DNA of 64,000 bases. It comes from Diplonema papillatum. Its lineage: Eukaryota; Euglenozoa; Diplonemea; Diplonemida; Diplonemidae. The notes beneath the pieces were generated by a model. It was not told where the DNA came from. It saw only the letters and a list, made by a program, of their open reading frames with translations, and ran no database searches. The stretch is from the NCBI GenBank assembly GCA_030068145.1, contig JAPJBO010000174.1:124001-188000 (forward strand). Direction: 5' to 3'. Position 1 is the first letter of the stretch. Every line of letters begins with the position of its first letter. The translations under genes and the position numbers were made by a program. Below, piece by piece: positions 1-10,220 of the stretch.

Positions 1-2
1 GC

Positions 3-374
3 ATCAGCCGGCGGACCAGCAGGGTCGAGATCCTGAAGAGGACCCGGAGTTACTGCATACCCGAGCACGGCGGCGTCGTGCACTTCATCGAGACGATCAT
101 CCCCTTGGCGCGGCACGTCATGAACACCGACTGGGAGCAGTGCACCGGCCACCGCGACCTCCGCGACCAAGAAGAAGGCTGGCGGCTCGCCTTCCCCGAC
201 ATCAACGACCTGCCCGTCCTGCGTGTGCGCCAGCGCCGGGTCACCGCTGACCAGTACTTCGCCTCCACCTACATCGCCGCCGCCTACCGCAGGCGCCGCG
301 CGATGGAGGAGGTGGCGACGATGAAAAGAGCCCACTGCGTCGACCTCTGCAAATTCTACCTCTTCCAGGTCTGA
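3..374 (+). CDS. 3'-terminal coding exon of an unrecognised gene (partial)
   Basis: The reading frame is open from base 3 to a TGA at 372-374, giving 123 residues with no start inside the window that must be used. Codons are strongly GC-ending, like the recognised genes here and unlike the AT-richer spacer that starts right after the stop. The peptide is basic, with clusters such as RRTSR, RQRR and YRRRRAME, and it carries scattered cysteines and histidines. I do not recognise a family. A GT follows CAG at 369-370, but its context is poor for a donor, so the stop codon is taken as the real end. A short inverted-repeat element begins about 15 bases downstream, which is consistent with the gene ending here. 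Confidence 0.5.
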   Translation: MSRRTSRVEILKRTRSYCIPEHGGVVHFIETIIPLARHVMNTDWEQCTGHRDLRDQEEGWRLAFPDINDLPVLRVRQRRVTADQYFASTYIAAAYRRRRAMEEVATMKRAHCVDLCKFYLFQV

Positions 375-389
375 GCGGGTTTTTTTTTT

Positions 390-604
390 GTATAAGCACC
401 TGCTTTGTAGGAAATGCTTGAGGAGACTGCCAGTTGCAAAAGATCAAAGGAGGTAAATGTGCTGTAGCCCACACGAAACACAGCTGAATCTGGGTTCAGT
501 GGCGGGCGTAAGCGTTCAACAAAAAGACCCACTTTGTAGTTGTATTGTTTTCTCCCCCTCTAGCCTCCTTCGAAATGAGCACAAGGCAGTCCCTCGAGTA
601 TTTT
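390..604 (+). repeat. Short inverted-repeat element, family A, copy 1
   Basis: This is one of at least five copies of a roughly 215-bp element (others at 2009, 13151, 20266 and 53588). The left end contains AAATGCTTGAGGAGACTGCC and the right end, read on the opposite strand, contains AAAATACTCGAGGGACTGCC, so the ends form an imperfect inverted repeat of about 20 bp. A run of T precedes the left end, so on the minus strand the element would end in an A-rich tail. It has no coding capacity. It could be a MITE or an A-tailed SINE. Confidence 0.75.
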
Positions 605-764
605 CCCTTGTCATTTTTATGTGCTGTTTCTTTCGGTAGAGCTGTGGGCACAGTCCAAAGTTCGTCGAGCATGCAAGCAGTCAGGAACCCGCCAAAAGAA
701 GGAGCTGCCCTTACAGCCAATAACGCACCAACCGCCTCTTTAACAGATTCGTCATTGGGGTGAG

Positions 765-1148
765 TTGCCGAGAGAGTCCCTAGGAACCCTTGCCGGTGTG
801 CCGGAGGCTGAGGGTGGGGGCGATGCGGAGGCTGAGCGGGAGGACACGTCCGTCTACCCTCTGCTGCCCAGACCTGATACTGATGCGTTGATGGACCGCG
901 CGAAAGCGAGAACTATACGCACGTTTGTGCAAGCTCAGGCGCTGCCGAAGGATGCCCTCGTGGCAATGCTGAGCACAGACTTAACCATGTCGATCAAAAC
1001 CGTCGCCAAGCTACTCCCTTCCGTCGGTCTTACTGCGCAAGTTGTCTACTCCGAACTTGCCTTCCTCGCTCAAGCCCGCTCACGGTCGCGCCTGAACAAA
1101 CCGCTTGACGCCGGCCTCTCCTCCTCAAGCACGCCATCCCCCGGCTAG
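765..1148 (+). CDS. Weak hypothetical ORF
   Basis: The frame is open for 128 codons and ends in TAG at 1146-1148. There is no ATG at its left edge; the first in-frame ATG is near 891 (ATGGACCGCGCG), which would give about 85 residues. The middle is moderately GC-rich and codes for a plausible amphipathic stretch (LLPSVGLTAQVVYSELAFLA). Nothing is recognised. It could be a relic or a terminal exon of a gene whose other exons are not seen, or a chance frame. Confidence 0.2.
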   Translation: MPRESLGTLAGVPEAEGGGDAEAEREDTSVYPLLPRPDTDALMDRAKARTIRTFVQAQALPKDALVAMLSTDLTMSIKTVAKLLPSVGLTAQVVYSELAFLAQARSRSRLNKPLDAGLSSSSTPSPG

Positions 1149-2008
1149 TCAGTCAGGGTAAGCCGTCTGGAGTATTTCGTAGCCGCTGCTCGGATCATCA
1201 GCCGCCGAAAGCGTGTTCTTCAGCCGCAAGCCCTGCTTCGGCCGCGGAACGATGCCCGGGCCCCTTGGCCACAGGAGCTGCTGAATGGTGTCAACACCGC
1301 CTCGACCGCTTTTCGTTTCAGAACAGGAACGTTGTCTCTTTACCAAGAGGCATCATCCGTACACGACTCATGTGTCCTGGCTTGACATTCCGATGCATTA
1401 TTGCTGAGCGGTACTAGCAGGTGTCGATAGCCTACTATGTCGGTCTAATTAGTGTTGTAAGAACCTCGAAAAGCATATCTCTAACGACCTTCGTCCGTTG
1501 CTGCATGTTCATAGTCAGCACCTTTCCTTCTCCATCTACCCGAAACCCGAATGAAACTTTGCGGAGTTTGGGTCTTTTTTGCACTGACGAGCGAAATGAA
1601 CGAATTGCGCGTCCAGCTGATCAGCAAAGGTGAACATGAAAGGTAACTTGCATGTGTTGGTACAGCTGGTTACGGCGGCTGCTGACTTGGCGACAGCTAT
1701 TCTGATTGCGCAAGTGCGCACCTTCCCTCTCTTATCTCTCTCCTGTTATTTGTTTCATGCTCGGCTTGTTGCTTTGAAAGCGAGCCAGCATATAGAGGTG
1801 TCAAAATGGTCCAGCCATTCCTTTCGAAAAAGCATGTCTTCCAGAACCCTCTTCGAACGAGTCGTTGGCCAGCAACGGACTTGACCCGAACTGGATGTTA
1901 CACACGTGCCTTGAGTACTACGGACCGATGTACCGAGCACTCGGGCCGGCTGCCGAGCCGGTTCAGGTCGGCTGACTCTAAATCCTCCCCCCACCTATTT
2001 ATTTTGTT
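1149..2008. other. Spacer without a recognisable gene
   Basis: Only short frames with mixed codon use are present. I see no conserved protein, RNA gene or structured repeat here. Confidence 0.5.
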
Positions 2009-2360
2009 GTATAAGCACCTGCTTTGTAGGAAATGCTTGAGGAGACTGCCAGTTGCGATAGATCAAAGGAGGTAAATGTGCTGTAGCCCACACGAAACAC
2101 AGGTAAAAATGGGTTTAGTGGCGGGCGTAAGCGTTCAACAAAAAAGACCCACTTTGTAGTTGTATTGTTTTCTCCCCCTCTAGCCTCCTTCGAAATGAGC
2201 ACAAGGCAGTCCCTCGAGTATTTTGTAAGCACCTGCTTTGTAGGAAAAGGAAATCCTTGAGGAGGCTTCCAGCTGCAAAAGATCAAAGGAGGTAAATGTG
2301 CTGTAGCCCACACGAAACACAGGTGAAGGGTTCAGTGGCGGGCGTAAGCGTTCAACAAAA
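2009..2360 (+). repeat. Family A elements, copies 2a (complete) and 2b (truncated), in tandem
   Basis: Copy 2a (2009-2224) is nearly identical to the copy at 390-604. It is followed at once by a second start (GTAAGCACCTGCTTTGTAGG at 2225) that runs to about 2360 and stops after the GCGTTCAAC motif, lacking the right terminal repeat. The head-to-tail arrangement looks like insertion of one element at the end of another, or a tandem duplication with loss of one end. Confidence 0.75.
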
Positions 2361-2411
2361 AAGTACGTAGTTCATTTGTACTGACAGGAACATTTCCGGA
2401 GTAACGGTCGC

Positions 2412-2612
2412 ACATGAATGAGAAAACAAGAGCTCGTCACTCGCACAACCGCGGCTGATACAAAACTAATGATGATGATGGGAAGAGAGAGTTGTTTTCG
2501 TTGAACGCAGTGCCTGATCGTTTTTTACGTAAAGCTGGATTCAGGACGCAAGTGAAACCGCCACGGTTTGCGGCGACGAGCTTCTCATTTCCTCCAACAT
2601 TTCATGTTTGGT
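2412..2612 (+). repeat. Dispersed repeat R3, copy 1
   Basis: About 200 bp here match 38190-38372, including GAGCTCGTCACTCGCACAAC, GGATTCAGGACGCAA and CCGCCACGGTTTGCGG. A third, shorter copy lies on the minus strand at 63545-63606 inside an intron of the LRR gene. It has no ORF and its ends are unclear. Confidence 0.65.
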
Positions 2613-2766
2613 AAAAACGAAAACCGAAGCCAACGAAGAAGTGCTAACACGGGAAACCCCCCCAGAGCGGGTTCTACCCTGAAGGACCTTGCGTCATCAT
2701 TTTGATCACTTTTGCTGATCGTTCGTTGTTTTGTTTATCGGTGCAAGCCCAAACTCCGGAAATGTT

Positions 2767-2885
2767 CTTTTGAATAAGCGCCTGCTCAGTAGGTCGGGAG
2801 GTAAATACTCGAGGAGGCCGCCAGTTGCTATCACAACACTTAGTAGGTCCGTGGATAATACTCGAGGAGGCCACCCGTTGCAAAT
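2767..2885 (+). repeat. Diverged family A-like ends
   Basis: Two successive blocks resemble the left end of family A. Each contains AATACTCGAGGAGGCC followed by a GTTGC motif. The rest of the element is absent. This is probably a decayed relative of the same family. Confidence 0.45.
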
Positions 2886-3243
2886 CCCGTCTGGCTCGGC
2901 TTTTTTGCGAAACGAACTCGTCCCCAGCCAAAACGCCCCCTGGCTGCGCCTACACCGGTCTCCGTCTATGTCCGTCGTAGTAGTACGGGACGGCGAGAAC
3001 CCTCAGAAAGACTCCCGCATTCTGACTCATCTCTCTTTTTCTCTTTTTCCCCACACACGCACTCTCTCCCTCTCTACCTTTTTTCATTTGGTTCCTTCAT
3101 GGGTGAACACGGAGGCGCGGTTTCCACCGGCGCTCTTCTCAAAAACGCGAAAGAAATACGAAACAAGACAACCACCGACGCGTTTCCTGCACACTCCTTC
3201 TCCAGGCAGCTGCAGCTGCAGCTGAAGAAAGGGATGTATTCCT

Positions 3244-3340
3244 CCCAGTCCGGGGGTGCATCGGCCAGCCAGTTATGAGTCGTACTTTCGTGAAGGGAGG
3301 CACCACGTTAAAACGGGTCCGCAACACACACACACACACA
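3244..3340 (+). repeat. Dispersed repeat R1 ending in (CA)n, copy 1
   Basis: The block shares GAAGGGAGGCACCACGTTAA, AACGGGTCCGCAACACACAC and GGGGGTGCATCGGCC with 22035-22135. It ends in a CA microsatellite. Here it sits directly before the duplicated 5' end of the downstream gene. Confidence 0.6.
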
Positions 3341-3346
3341 CACCAC

Positions 3347-3598
3347 GGCGGGCGAATCTGCCTTTTTCCAAGAAGCCGTCATCCCCCACGGAGAGTGGTC
3401 CCGTCGTCCCGCGCGCCGCCATTGGGAGGCGCCTTCGAGCGGTGCTCCCGCGATGGATGCGGGGGACGCGGAGGGCGGGTCGGGGATGTCGCCGGTCAGC
3501 TACGCGCACCGGTCGCCGACGGCGTCGCGCGAGCCGGACGACGCGGCTCAGCACGAAGTGTCGTCGGAGTCCCTCCGGCAGAGCTACGCAGAGCTCAT
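3347..3598 (+). pseudogene. Truncated duplicate of the 5' end of the 4108-5355 gene
   Basis: This segment repeats 4013-4290 with high identity, covering the leader (GGCGGGCGAATCTGCC), the start codon at 3453 and about the first 50 codons. Relative to the full gene it lacks an in-frame block corresponding to MHGPLMRRGS and has several substitutions. Identity is lost just after the SLRQSYAEL motif, where the frame enters unrelated sequence and soon ends. No downstream coding continues, so it is a broken partial copy. It most likely arose by local duplication. Confidence 0.7.
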
Positions 3599-3939
3599 TG
3601 CACCACATCCTCGGATGAGATGTGCCGCCTGTTGCACGGGACCGAAAACCCCGTGCAGCTAACACACCGCAAGATGAAAGCAGAAAGTCTTGAGCCGATT
3701 GCCGGATGGAGAAGCCGACAACCTCTCATGTTCTATCCGTCCCCCGAAGGACCCCACCCACCCTTCGGAGAAGAGTCACGAAAAGTCGAAGAAGGAGTCC
3801 AAAAGCGAAGCAACAATACTACGATTCAGCCGTTACCCACTTAAAGCCCTGAAATTAAACACATACACACACACACACCCGCATACAAATGAACACCGCG
3901 AGCAGCCGGCAGGACCTTCAGCCATAACGTACTATAGCT

Positions 3940-3986
3940 GAAAACCTGGGCTATACTCCGCATCAGGTGTTACATTGAATTCCACA
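3940..3986 (+). promoter_or_regulatory. Leader block shared by two unrelated genes, copy 1
   Basis: The sequence containing GAAAACCTGGGCTATACTCC and GCATCAGGTGTTAC occurs here and at 14773-14826. In both places it is followed by AATTCCACAC, a CA stretch and a pyrimidine-AG site. In both it lies about 120-130 bases upstream of the ATG of the next gene (4108 and 14954). A shared promoter, 5' UTR or splice-acceptor module is possible; a chance-inserted repeat is the alternative. Confidence 0.4.
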
Positions 3987-4107
3987 CCCGCATACACACA
4001 CCTCTGCAGGACGGGCGGGCGAATCTGCCTTTTTTCAAGAAGCCGCCGGCCCCCACGCAGAGCCCGCGCGCCGCCATTGGGAGGCGCCTTCGAGCGGAGC
4101 TCCCGCG

Positions 4108-5355
4108 ATGGAAGCGGGGGACGCGGAGGGCGGGTCGGGGATGTCGCCGATGCACGGCCCGCTGATGCGGCGCGGCTCGGTCAGCTACGCGCACCGGTCG
4201 CCGACGGCGGCGCGCGAGCCGGAAGACGCGGCCCCGGACCTCTCGCACGAAGCGTCCTCGGAGTCCCTCCGGCAGAGCTACGCCGAGCTCCAGTCGGCGC
4301 TGCAGAGCGCGACCGGCCGAAAACGCCGCGTATCCGTGATGGCTGTTTCACCCGAGTACACAGTGCCCGTAGGCCCCTTCGGGCCAGGGGGCGGCAGAGC
4401 ACCGGAGAGGCGGGCGTCCATCCGTGCCGTGCCGCCCGCCAACGGGTCCCCGGTTCTCGGACACCAGGTGCCGAACACGGTGCATCCGCCGTTGCGGGAA
4501 GCCGCGGGGCCGCCGCCGCCCATCCCGCTGCCGCGCAAGGCGCACGACCTCGAAGCCCGCTTGGACCGGGCCGAGCGCCGCTGCGCAGAGCTCGAGCACC
4601 GCCTCGCAGCAGCTGAGCACGCGTCCACCCACCGCACCCGGCACGCCCCCCACGAGGCGTCGCCGGCCGACGACTCGAGAACGGACGGCAGCAGCACCGC
4701 GTCTCCCACCAGCTCCTTCCGGCCCCGGGTGCCGGCCGACGAACTGTCGCTGCTCCCCGAAGCCTCGCCGAGCGTCGAGGACGAGCCGTTGGGCGACGAC
4801 AGGAGCGAATCTTCGGGCGGGGCGGATGCTGCGTACAATGGGAAGGACGCGCTGCTCCGGCGGCTGCGAAACGCGCTCGCGGAAGAAAAGCAGGCGAACC
4901 ACAGCCTCCAGACGCGGTTCGCGGCGCTCGTCGCGACGACGCACGAGAGCCTCGTCGGCATCCGGGAAGAGCTGTTCGAGAAGGAGAGCGAGGCCGAGCT
5001 CTTGCACTCGGCGGTGCAGAGGCTGACGGACGAGAGGAACCAGCTCTTGAAGCGTTTGGGCTGCATAAAACGGTCGGAAACGAGGCCGGCGGCGTCGTTG
5101 GACCCGAACGTGCCGCTGGTGATGCAGCGGCTTCCCTTCCGCACCCCGCCGAAGCACCTCTCGCCCTCGCACGGCAGGAGGTCGTCGCTCGCCGCCTCCC
5201 CTCCGTCTCCGTGTCACTCCGCGATTGACACCAGCATGCACCTTCACCCCGATGTGTCGTCTTCGAACCAGAACCTCATCTCCGGAAAACACCGCACTGT
5301 CTACAGGAGCACTGGCATCCACCTGCCGCCCGACTTCAGCATCTTCGTTGACTAA
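4108..5355 (+). CDS. Disordered and coiled-coil protein of unknown function
   Basis: A 415-residue uninterrupted frame runs from ATG 4108 to TAA 5353-5355 with strongly GC-ending codons throughout. The first 130 residues are rich in Ser, Pro, Arg and Gly and look disordered. Residues about 148-175 (LEARLDRAERRCAELEHRL) form a heptad-rich coiled coil. An acidic Ser-rich linker follows, then a second coiled coil at about 250-315 (LLRRLRNALAEEKQANHSLQ onward). The tail is Ser/Pro-rich. There are no membrane segments or catalytic motifs. The shape suits a scaffold or cytoskeletal protein, but that is inference. The start is supported by the truncated duplicate upstream, which preserves the same ATG and leader. 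Confidence 0.75.
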   Translation: MEAGDAEGGSGMSPMHGPLMRRGSVSYAHRSPTAAREPEDAAPDLSHEASSESLRQSYAELQSALQSATGRKRRVSVMAVSPEYTVPVGPFGPGGGRAPERRASIRAVPPANGSPVLGHQVPNTVHPPLREAAGPPPPIPLPRKAHDLEARLDRAERRCAELEHRLAAAEHASTHRTRHAPHEASPADDSRTDGSSTASPTSSFRPRVPADELSLLPEASPSVEDEPLGDDRSESSGGADAAYNGKDALLRRLRNALAEEKQANHSLQTRFAALVATTHESLVGIREELFEKESEAELLHSAVQRLTDERNQLLKRLGCIKRSETRPAASLDPNVPLVMQRLPFRTPPKHLSPSHGRRSSLAASPPSPCHSAIDTSMHLHPDVSSSNQNLISGKHRTVYRSTGIHLPPDFSIFVD

Positions 5356-6879
5356 ATCGCGTTGTCTTTTTTAGCAGGGCGCTCACTCCGACAATAGCTC
5401 TGGCTGCACTGAGGCTGCCGCGGGCATCTCGGTTCATGCGAATGGCCTCTTTCCGGAGTTTGTCTTCGCGTGCAGATGCGCGCTCGGGTGGCCGTTGTCC
5501 TCCGACGAAGCACTTTTAGACCACATCATTCTGAATGCGACACTCATTGGTTGACGACGACTCTTCTCTGATGCAAATCTGAAGGCCCAGGACAATGTGT
5601 CCCTCGTCCGTGAACCTGAAGGTTTTACTCTTTACAATGAAATCATTGTAAAGAGCATGACCAAGAATCGATCCCGTGCTTGACGGGACGGAGTGCCGCT
5701 CGTCCAGACGAGCTCACCTAGTAGTAGACTTGAGCTGCAATGTTCTGCCGTTCAGCTGTCTGATTACACGGTGCACCACGACCATCCAGAAGATTGAAAA
5801 GTCTGATCAGGCTTTGCACCCGGCGTAGGCCGAGAATCTCGATGAGCCACGATATTGGATGCATTCCACCCATGCCGCCAGTGGGCTTCCAGTTGGGAAA
5901 ATACGTATCCCCGCCCGATCAGATGGTATGATCCCAGCAGCACCGCCTCTTGATTGTTCGAGAACGCTGTCTCATGTGACAGCTACAGGTGAGTGCCGCC
6001 GCCCACCCCCCCCCCCCCCCCCCCCGTACAAACACAATACTCCCCCTGGTCTTTCGCCCCTTGAGGGTGCGACTGTCGCTCAGTGTGGGACACAACATCA
6101 AAGACCGGCGCAAACGCTTGAGTCCGGCAAACAGAGCACCATTTTGTTGTGTATAGAGCTCTCTCCAAACTGTGTGGCTTTGGGGGCCGCACAGGAAGGC
6201 GGAGCGCAATTAACATCCGTACTCGCATTTTTTAGAACCGAGAGGAAAAATAATGAACGAATGGAAGTCAACGACCACAGACAGCAACCGCCAACTCTGG
6301 TTGATCATTCGGCAGCACAATGAATATAGACTGTTGTAGGCCGGAATATTTATAAACTCTCCTTGTAGATCGCTTTCCTTTCTTCTTTTCTGGCTTTGCT
6401 TATTGTGGAATGCCAAGGGCACTCGTTTTGTTTCGCTGTTGCACCCTTCTGCTTTTTATGCATGTGTGGTAACGTGCAGACGGAATGCAGCCGTGGTCTC
6501 TGGTTGAAGGAAGGCTTCACACGTACACAGCGGGGACTCGAAGGTTGCACTTTTCAAACCTCCAGGTAAACCCCCGTTTCTTCGGGTAGCAGGCTACGAT
6601 GTGGAACGGACGGGCGGTTGGCGGTGTCGTCTCATGCATCGGGCCGTATCGTGGGGATAGCCTACGCGTCTGCCGCGGGTTCCGCTCAACAGCGAAAAAG
6701 AGCACGAACGGTGACCTCTTGATGACTGGCGTTCGCGTGGTTATTTCTCTGCCGATACCCAGCAAGCTGCCTCCTTACAGAGAGCATACTCGTCACAGCT
6801 AAAGAAAAAGAACGTTGGCAGCGTTTTTCGCCACCTGCGTGTGTCGTTGTGAGTTTACACCTGCAGGTGGGTCACCAAA
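5356..6879. other. Spacer with a hairpin and a C-run
   Basis: No coding sequence is supported. A perfect 12-bp stem with a 4-base loop (CTCTTTACAATG ... CATTGTAAAGAG) lies at 5628-5655, about 270 bases after the preceding stop codon, and could be part of that gene's 3' UTR. An uninterrupted C-run of about 20 bases lies near 6006-6025. Confidence 0.5.
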
Positions 6880-6899
6880 ACGGCCCCGTTCGGGGCCGT
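6880..6899 (+). promoter_or_regulatory. GC-rich hairpin just upstream of a start codon
   Basis: ACGGCCCCG and CGGGGCCGT form a perfect 9-bp stem separated by TT. The hairpin ends about 52 bases before the ATG at 6952, so it probably lies in the 5' UTR of the next gene. A stem this stable could slow ribosome scanning. Confidence 0.35.
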
Positions 6900-6951
6900 A
6901 CGGTGATCGAAGTTTGGCGGGGGCGTGGGAGGGAGGGGTAGGCCTCGCGTG

Positions 6952-7635
6952 ATGACTGCTTTGGAGCTCGAGGAGTGGCAGGCGAAGTGCTTGAAGCTGC
7001 AGTGTGAGCTGCAAGAGGCGGAAACGTCGAAGGCCGCCTACATATCGAAGCTCAAGGAGAAGACAAAGCTGCTCAAAGACGAGCAGAAAGCCGCCCGAGA
7101 CGCGGAAAGCGCGCGCGACCTCGCCGTCGCCGAGCTCAGAGGCGAAAAAGAGCGAAACGACAACCTCGTCAAGACGATCCAAGAGTACCTCGCGGACAAA
7201 CGCGAAGCCGGCGACGACGGCCAACGCGTCGCCCAAGGGAGGGAAGACACCATTGTGCAGATCAGCCTGTGCGACCTGGAGGATTTGCGGCGGGAAGCCT
7301 CGCTGGCCGATGACCTGAGGCACGACGTCAAGCGGAAAAAGGAGGAAATTCTCCGGTTCCAGGAGCTCGTCTCCGCCATGAAGTCGACCCGGGGCGAGAA
7401 CTACGGCGGGATGACGCCGAGATCGTCGACGGCAAGCAGAGTCGCGCTGCTGGAGGAGGAGAACCGGCGGCTCGTCGCGGCTGTCATGTGCATGAAAAAG
7501 GACGAAGCCGACCTCATGAACGAAGTCGTCGAAAAGGACCGCGAGAAGGACCGCGAGAAGGACCGCGCCCACGACGCGAAGCGCACCTCGAGTTCCTGGA
7601 AGACAATCTCCGACTCGGCTCAAGCCACGCTAGAG
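6952..7635 (+). CDS. Coiled-coil protein, exon 1 or near-complete gene
   Basis: From ATG 6952 the frame codes for 228 residues to a likely splice donor (GAG then GTGTGT) at 7636. Reading on in the same frame would give a stop at 7731 through sequence with different composition. Almost the whole product is predicted coiled coil: it starts MTALELEEWQAKCLKLQCEL and continues with heptads rich in Glu, Lys and Leu. A short (DREK)n tract lies at about 195-210. There are no known domains. The abrupt change in codon use at 7636 is why the end is placed at a donor, but I could not identify exon 2. Function is unknown; a structural or cytoskeletal role is an inference from the coiled coil. Confidence 0.6.
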
Positions 7636-8992
7636 GTGTGTTTTTCGCGTGAGCGGCTCTTCCGCAAAGGGCGAATCGACTGCAACAGATGGCAAGGACA
7701 CATGTTTACATGCACTGTCACTGGGCGCTGATTACGCCTACCTACCTTGTTTTACTATATCGGTACCACAACTAAGGGATCCTTTCGACGGTGGTGTCAC
7801 CCGGAGACTTCGAACCCCTGGATTTTCAAGCGAACTTTCACTCCTACCGATGCCTGCACCAGCACCTACCTGGTCAGCGCAAGAGTAACGAGCAGATACG
7901 ATCGCAACGTGAAAGGCCGTAGCCAGGAAGGCAACCGAAGAACAGAAGAGAAGGGCATACTGCCCTTGGCGTTTCAGTTTCTTGTTGTGAAGACAGGCCG
8001 TATGAGTTTGCAGCCCAAAGAATTCTTGAGCTCCACATTATTCCATGATTATCACATATGCGATAATGTGCGATAATACGGTTCGTATTGCGATCATCCG
8101 TCGCCAGAGCCTTCATGGGCAATAATCCATATATTACGAGCGGTGTTGAGCGCATTTCCATTCCAAGCACGTTCTTGCAAAACCCCCCGTTTTCCTCCCG
8201 TTGAGGCGAACACCCAATAATTTGACAGAAGCGCTTCCGGCAGCTCACGAAGAAGTCGCCGACTGATCCTTTGACGCCGCGGGGGGGTTTGCCACGGTTC
8301 TCACTACCGATACCGAAGTCGCCTCGTCCGGCGGCCTGATCACCCCACGTGCCGACCTACTGCAGAGTTTCACGTGTCAGGCGCCCGTCGCGCATCCACT
8401 GTTGTGCCGCTGCTCAGGAACAACCCAAGAAGACTTAGCCCCGCTAACTCCACATGTACTCAATCTTGGCAGGTGATGACGTCATAAACTAACCTGACCT
8501 ACCGAGAACGTGCGTACTCATCAAATATGTGGTCATATACTCAGGCACACGTGGTACTGGAGCCGGTTCATCGCCATTGCTGATGCAGAAGGCGCGTTTA
8601 TCTCGTAGCAGCCTCTCGGGCTGCGACGCACCATGGGGGCACTGCTGCTCCTGAGTGCCGTCTGCCATCCAGGATCGTCCGGGCGCTCGTAGCCGTCGTC
8701 GCCCGACGACCTCACCCCGCATCCTCTGCTCGCATGCGATTAGGGGCTGTGTTTTCGGGCTGTGTCATTTCCCTTTGCAAAATGGCAGATAACGTGCCCT
8801 GCACGTGCGTGCCTTCACTTGGCACAGACGAGAATAAAAAGAGGAAAATGCAGTGAGAAGAGGCTCAAGAGCTACCCCAAGCAACTTTCACCGTTGGGAA
8901 CCCCCTGCCGAACGGAAACAACCGCCTCCGGATGGGATTGTACTTGCCGTCGTTGGGGAACATGTCCGGAGTTTGGAGTTGCACAGATCAAC
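7636..8992. other. Spacer or intron without a recognised exon
   Basis: Codon use becomes mixed and no convincing exon is seen. The block at 7793-7850 (GATTTTCAAGCGAACT) resembles blocks at 23123-23178 and 37691-37740 and may be a small dispersed repeat. Confidence 0.4.
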
Positions 8993-9028
8993 TGAGCCGG
9001 TCCACCCCTCCCCCATCGAAGTGCATTC

Positions 9029-9299
9029 TTCTGTCTATCACAGTCTACCACAGTCTATCACAGTCTATCACAGTCTATCACAGTCTATCACAGTCTATCA
9101 CAGTCTATCACAGTCTATCACAGTCTATCACAGTCTATCACAGTCTATCACAGTCTATCACAGTCTATCACAGTCTATCACAGTCTATCACAGTCTATCA
9201 CAGTCTACCACAGTCTACCACAGTCTACCACAGTCTACAGTCTATCACAGTCTATCACAGTCTATCACAGTCTATCACAGTCTATCACAGTCTATCACA
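9029..9299 (+). repeat. Subterminal (CTATCACAGT)n array, left
   Basis: About 26 head-to-tail copies of a 10-bp unit are present, mostly CAGTCTATCA with some CAGTCTACCA variants. The array starts about 40 bases inside the left terminal repeat of the transposon. It is open in more than one frame only because the unit has no stop codon there. Confidence 0.9.
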
Positions 9300-9548
9300 G
9301 GGCTTGTGGACTGGGGCGGCCAAGCGCGCCTATCAAGGCGAGCTGAAAAAGCGAACGCACGATAGTTCACGTTCGAAGAGGTAACCGTTGCGTCGGCGAC
9401 GCAGATTCTCGCCTTCGATTCTCTGTTTTTTAGCTCAAACTAATTCAGCCCACCACATGAGCTTACGATCACCCCCGGGTTCGGTTTGTGTATTGGAAGC
9501 TCTGCCCCTTCGTAGGGTTTCTCCTCCACGCATAATAAAATAATCCAA

Positions 9549-10220
9549 ATGTCGGGAAGCACTGGTTCAGGTGCAGAAGAGGAGGTTTCCACTTCACTAC
9601 GTGAGCTCGTCCTTGCGTTCGTCGTAGCTCGGGTTCCGCTGTCAAGGATCCCGACCCTCATCAAGGAAACCACGCACATCATCTTGCGCCCGTTTCCAAA
9701 TCTGGACTTGAGGAATGACGTAAGTCGACGCGTCGTACGACGTGCTCTTGCACTGAGCATGATCTTGCAGGACATGGAGTTTCTGCTGCGTCTCAATACT
9801 GGAGACATCTGTCTGTCTGGGGACGCGGGCGACTTGCCTGGCCGCAACAAGGACGTGCTCACGCTATCCTTTACTTACTTCGACTCAGTCGAAGCAGTAT
9901 GGAGGAGGCATGCCGCCTTAGCTGCGCTTGTCATCGTGAAGACGAACGACGCGGTGGTACGCCATATCGAGCGCACCTCGAAGTACTTCACGGAGCTAAA
10001 TGATAAGTTGCTTGAACTTGGCTTCCAAGTCTGCGACGAGGCTTTTATGCCACGATTGAAGAAGGTAGTGACCGACCGAGCGATGTTCGGTGTGTGCACC
10101 GACCTCTACAGTGCACAGTTCGTTGATGAGGTCATCATGGAGCCTGTCCACAGACAGCATCTCGCCGACAGCAGCATGCTAGACCAGCTGTCCTCCGACC
10201 AGCTCCCGCTGAAAGTGTGA
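9549..10220 (+). CDS. Transposon ORF1, unrecognised family
   Basis: ATG 9549 opens a frame of 223 residues ending in TGA at 10218-10220. The start MSGSTGSGAEEEVSTSLREL is low-complexity and the rest is a mixed alpha-type sequence with no zinc finger or DDE signature that I can name. Two stretches have counterparts in the minus-strand relic at 55393-55711: MEFL with a following Trp-Arg-His (here VWRRH, there ILWHH), and YFTELNDKLLELG (there YFAKLTDELIAL). ORF2 starts in another frame at the very end of this ORF. Expression as one protein by frameshifting or splicing, or a single inactivating frameshift, are all possible. Confidence 0.65.
   Translation: MSGSTGSGAEEEVSTSLRELVLAFVVARVPLSRIPTLIKETTHIILRPFPNLDLRNDVSRRVVRRALALSMILQDMEFLLRLNTGDICLSGDAGDLPGRNKDVLTLSFTYFDSVEAVWRRHAALAALVIVKTNDAVVRHIERTSKYFTELNDKLLELGFQVCDEAFMPRLKKVVTDRAMFGVCTDLYSAQFVDEVIMEPVHRQHLADSSMLDQLSSDQLPLKV

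Noticed and set aside
9029-9299. Possible CRISPR array
   Set aside because: The unit is 10 bp with no spacers; it is a simple tandem repeat in a eukaryotic transposon.
8853-9384. Long plus-strand frames reading YHSLSQSITV repeats
   Set aside because: They are translations of the 10-bp tandem array, which has no stop codon in these frames. The same peptide appears in another frame and at 11687-12061.
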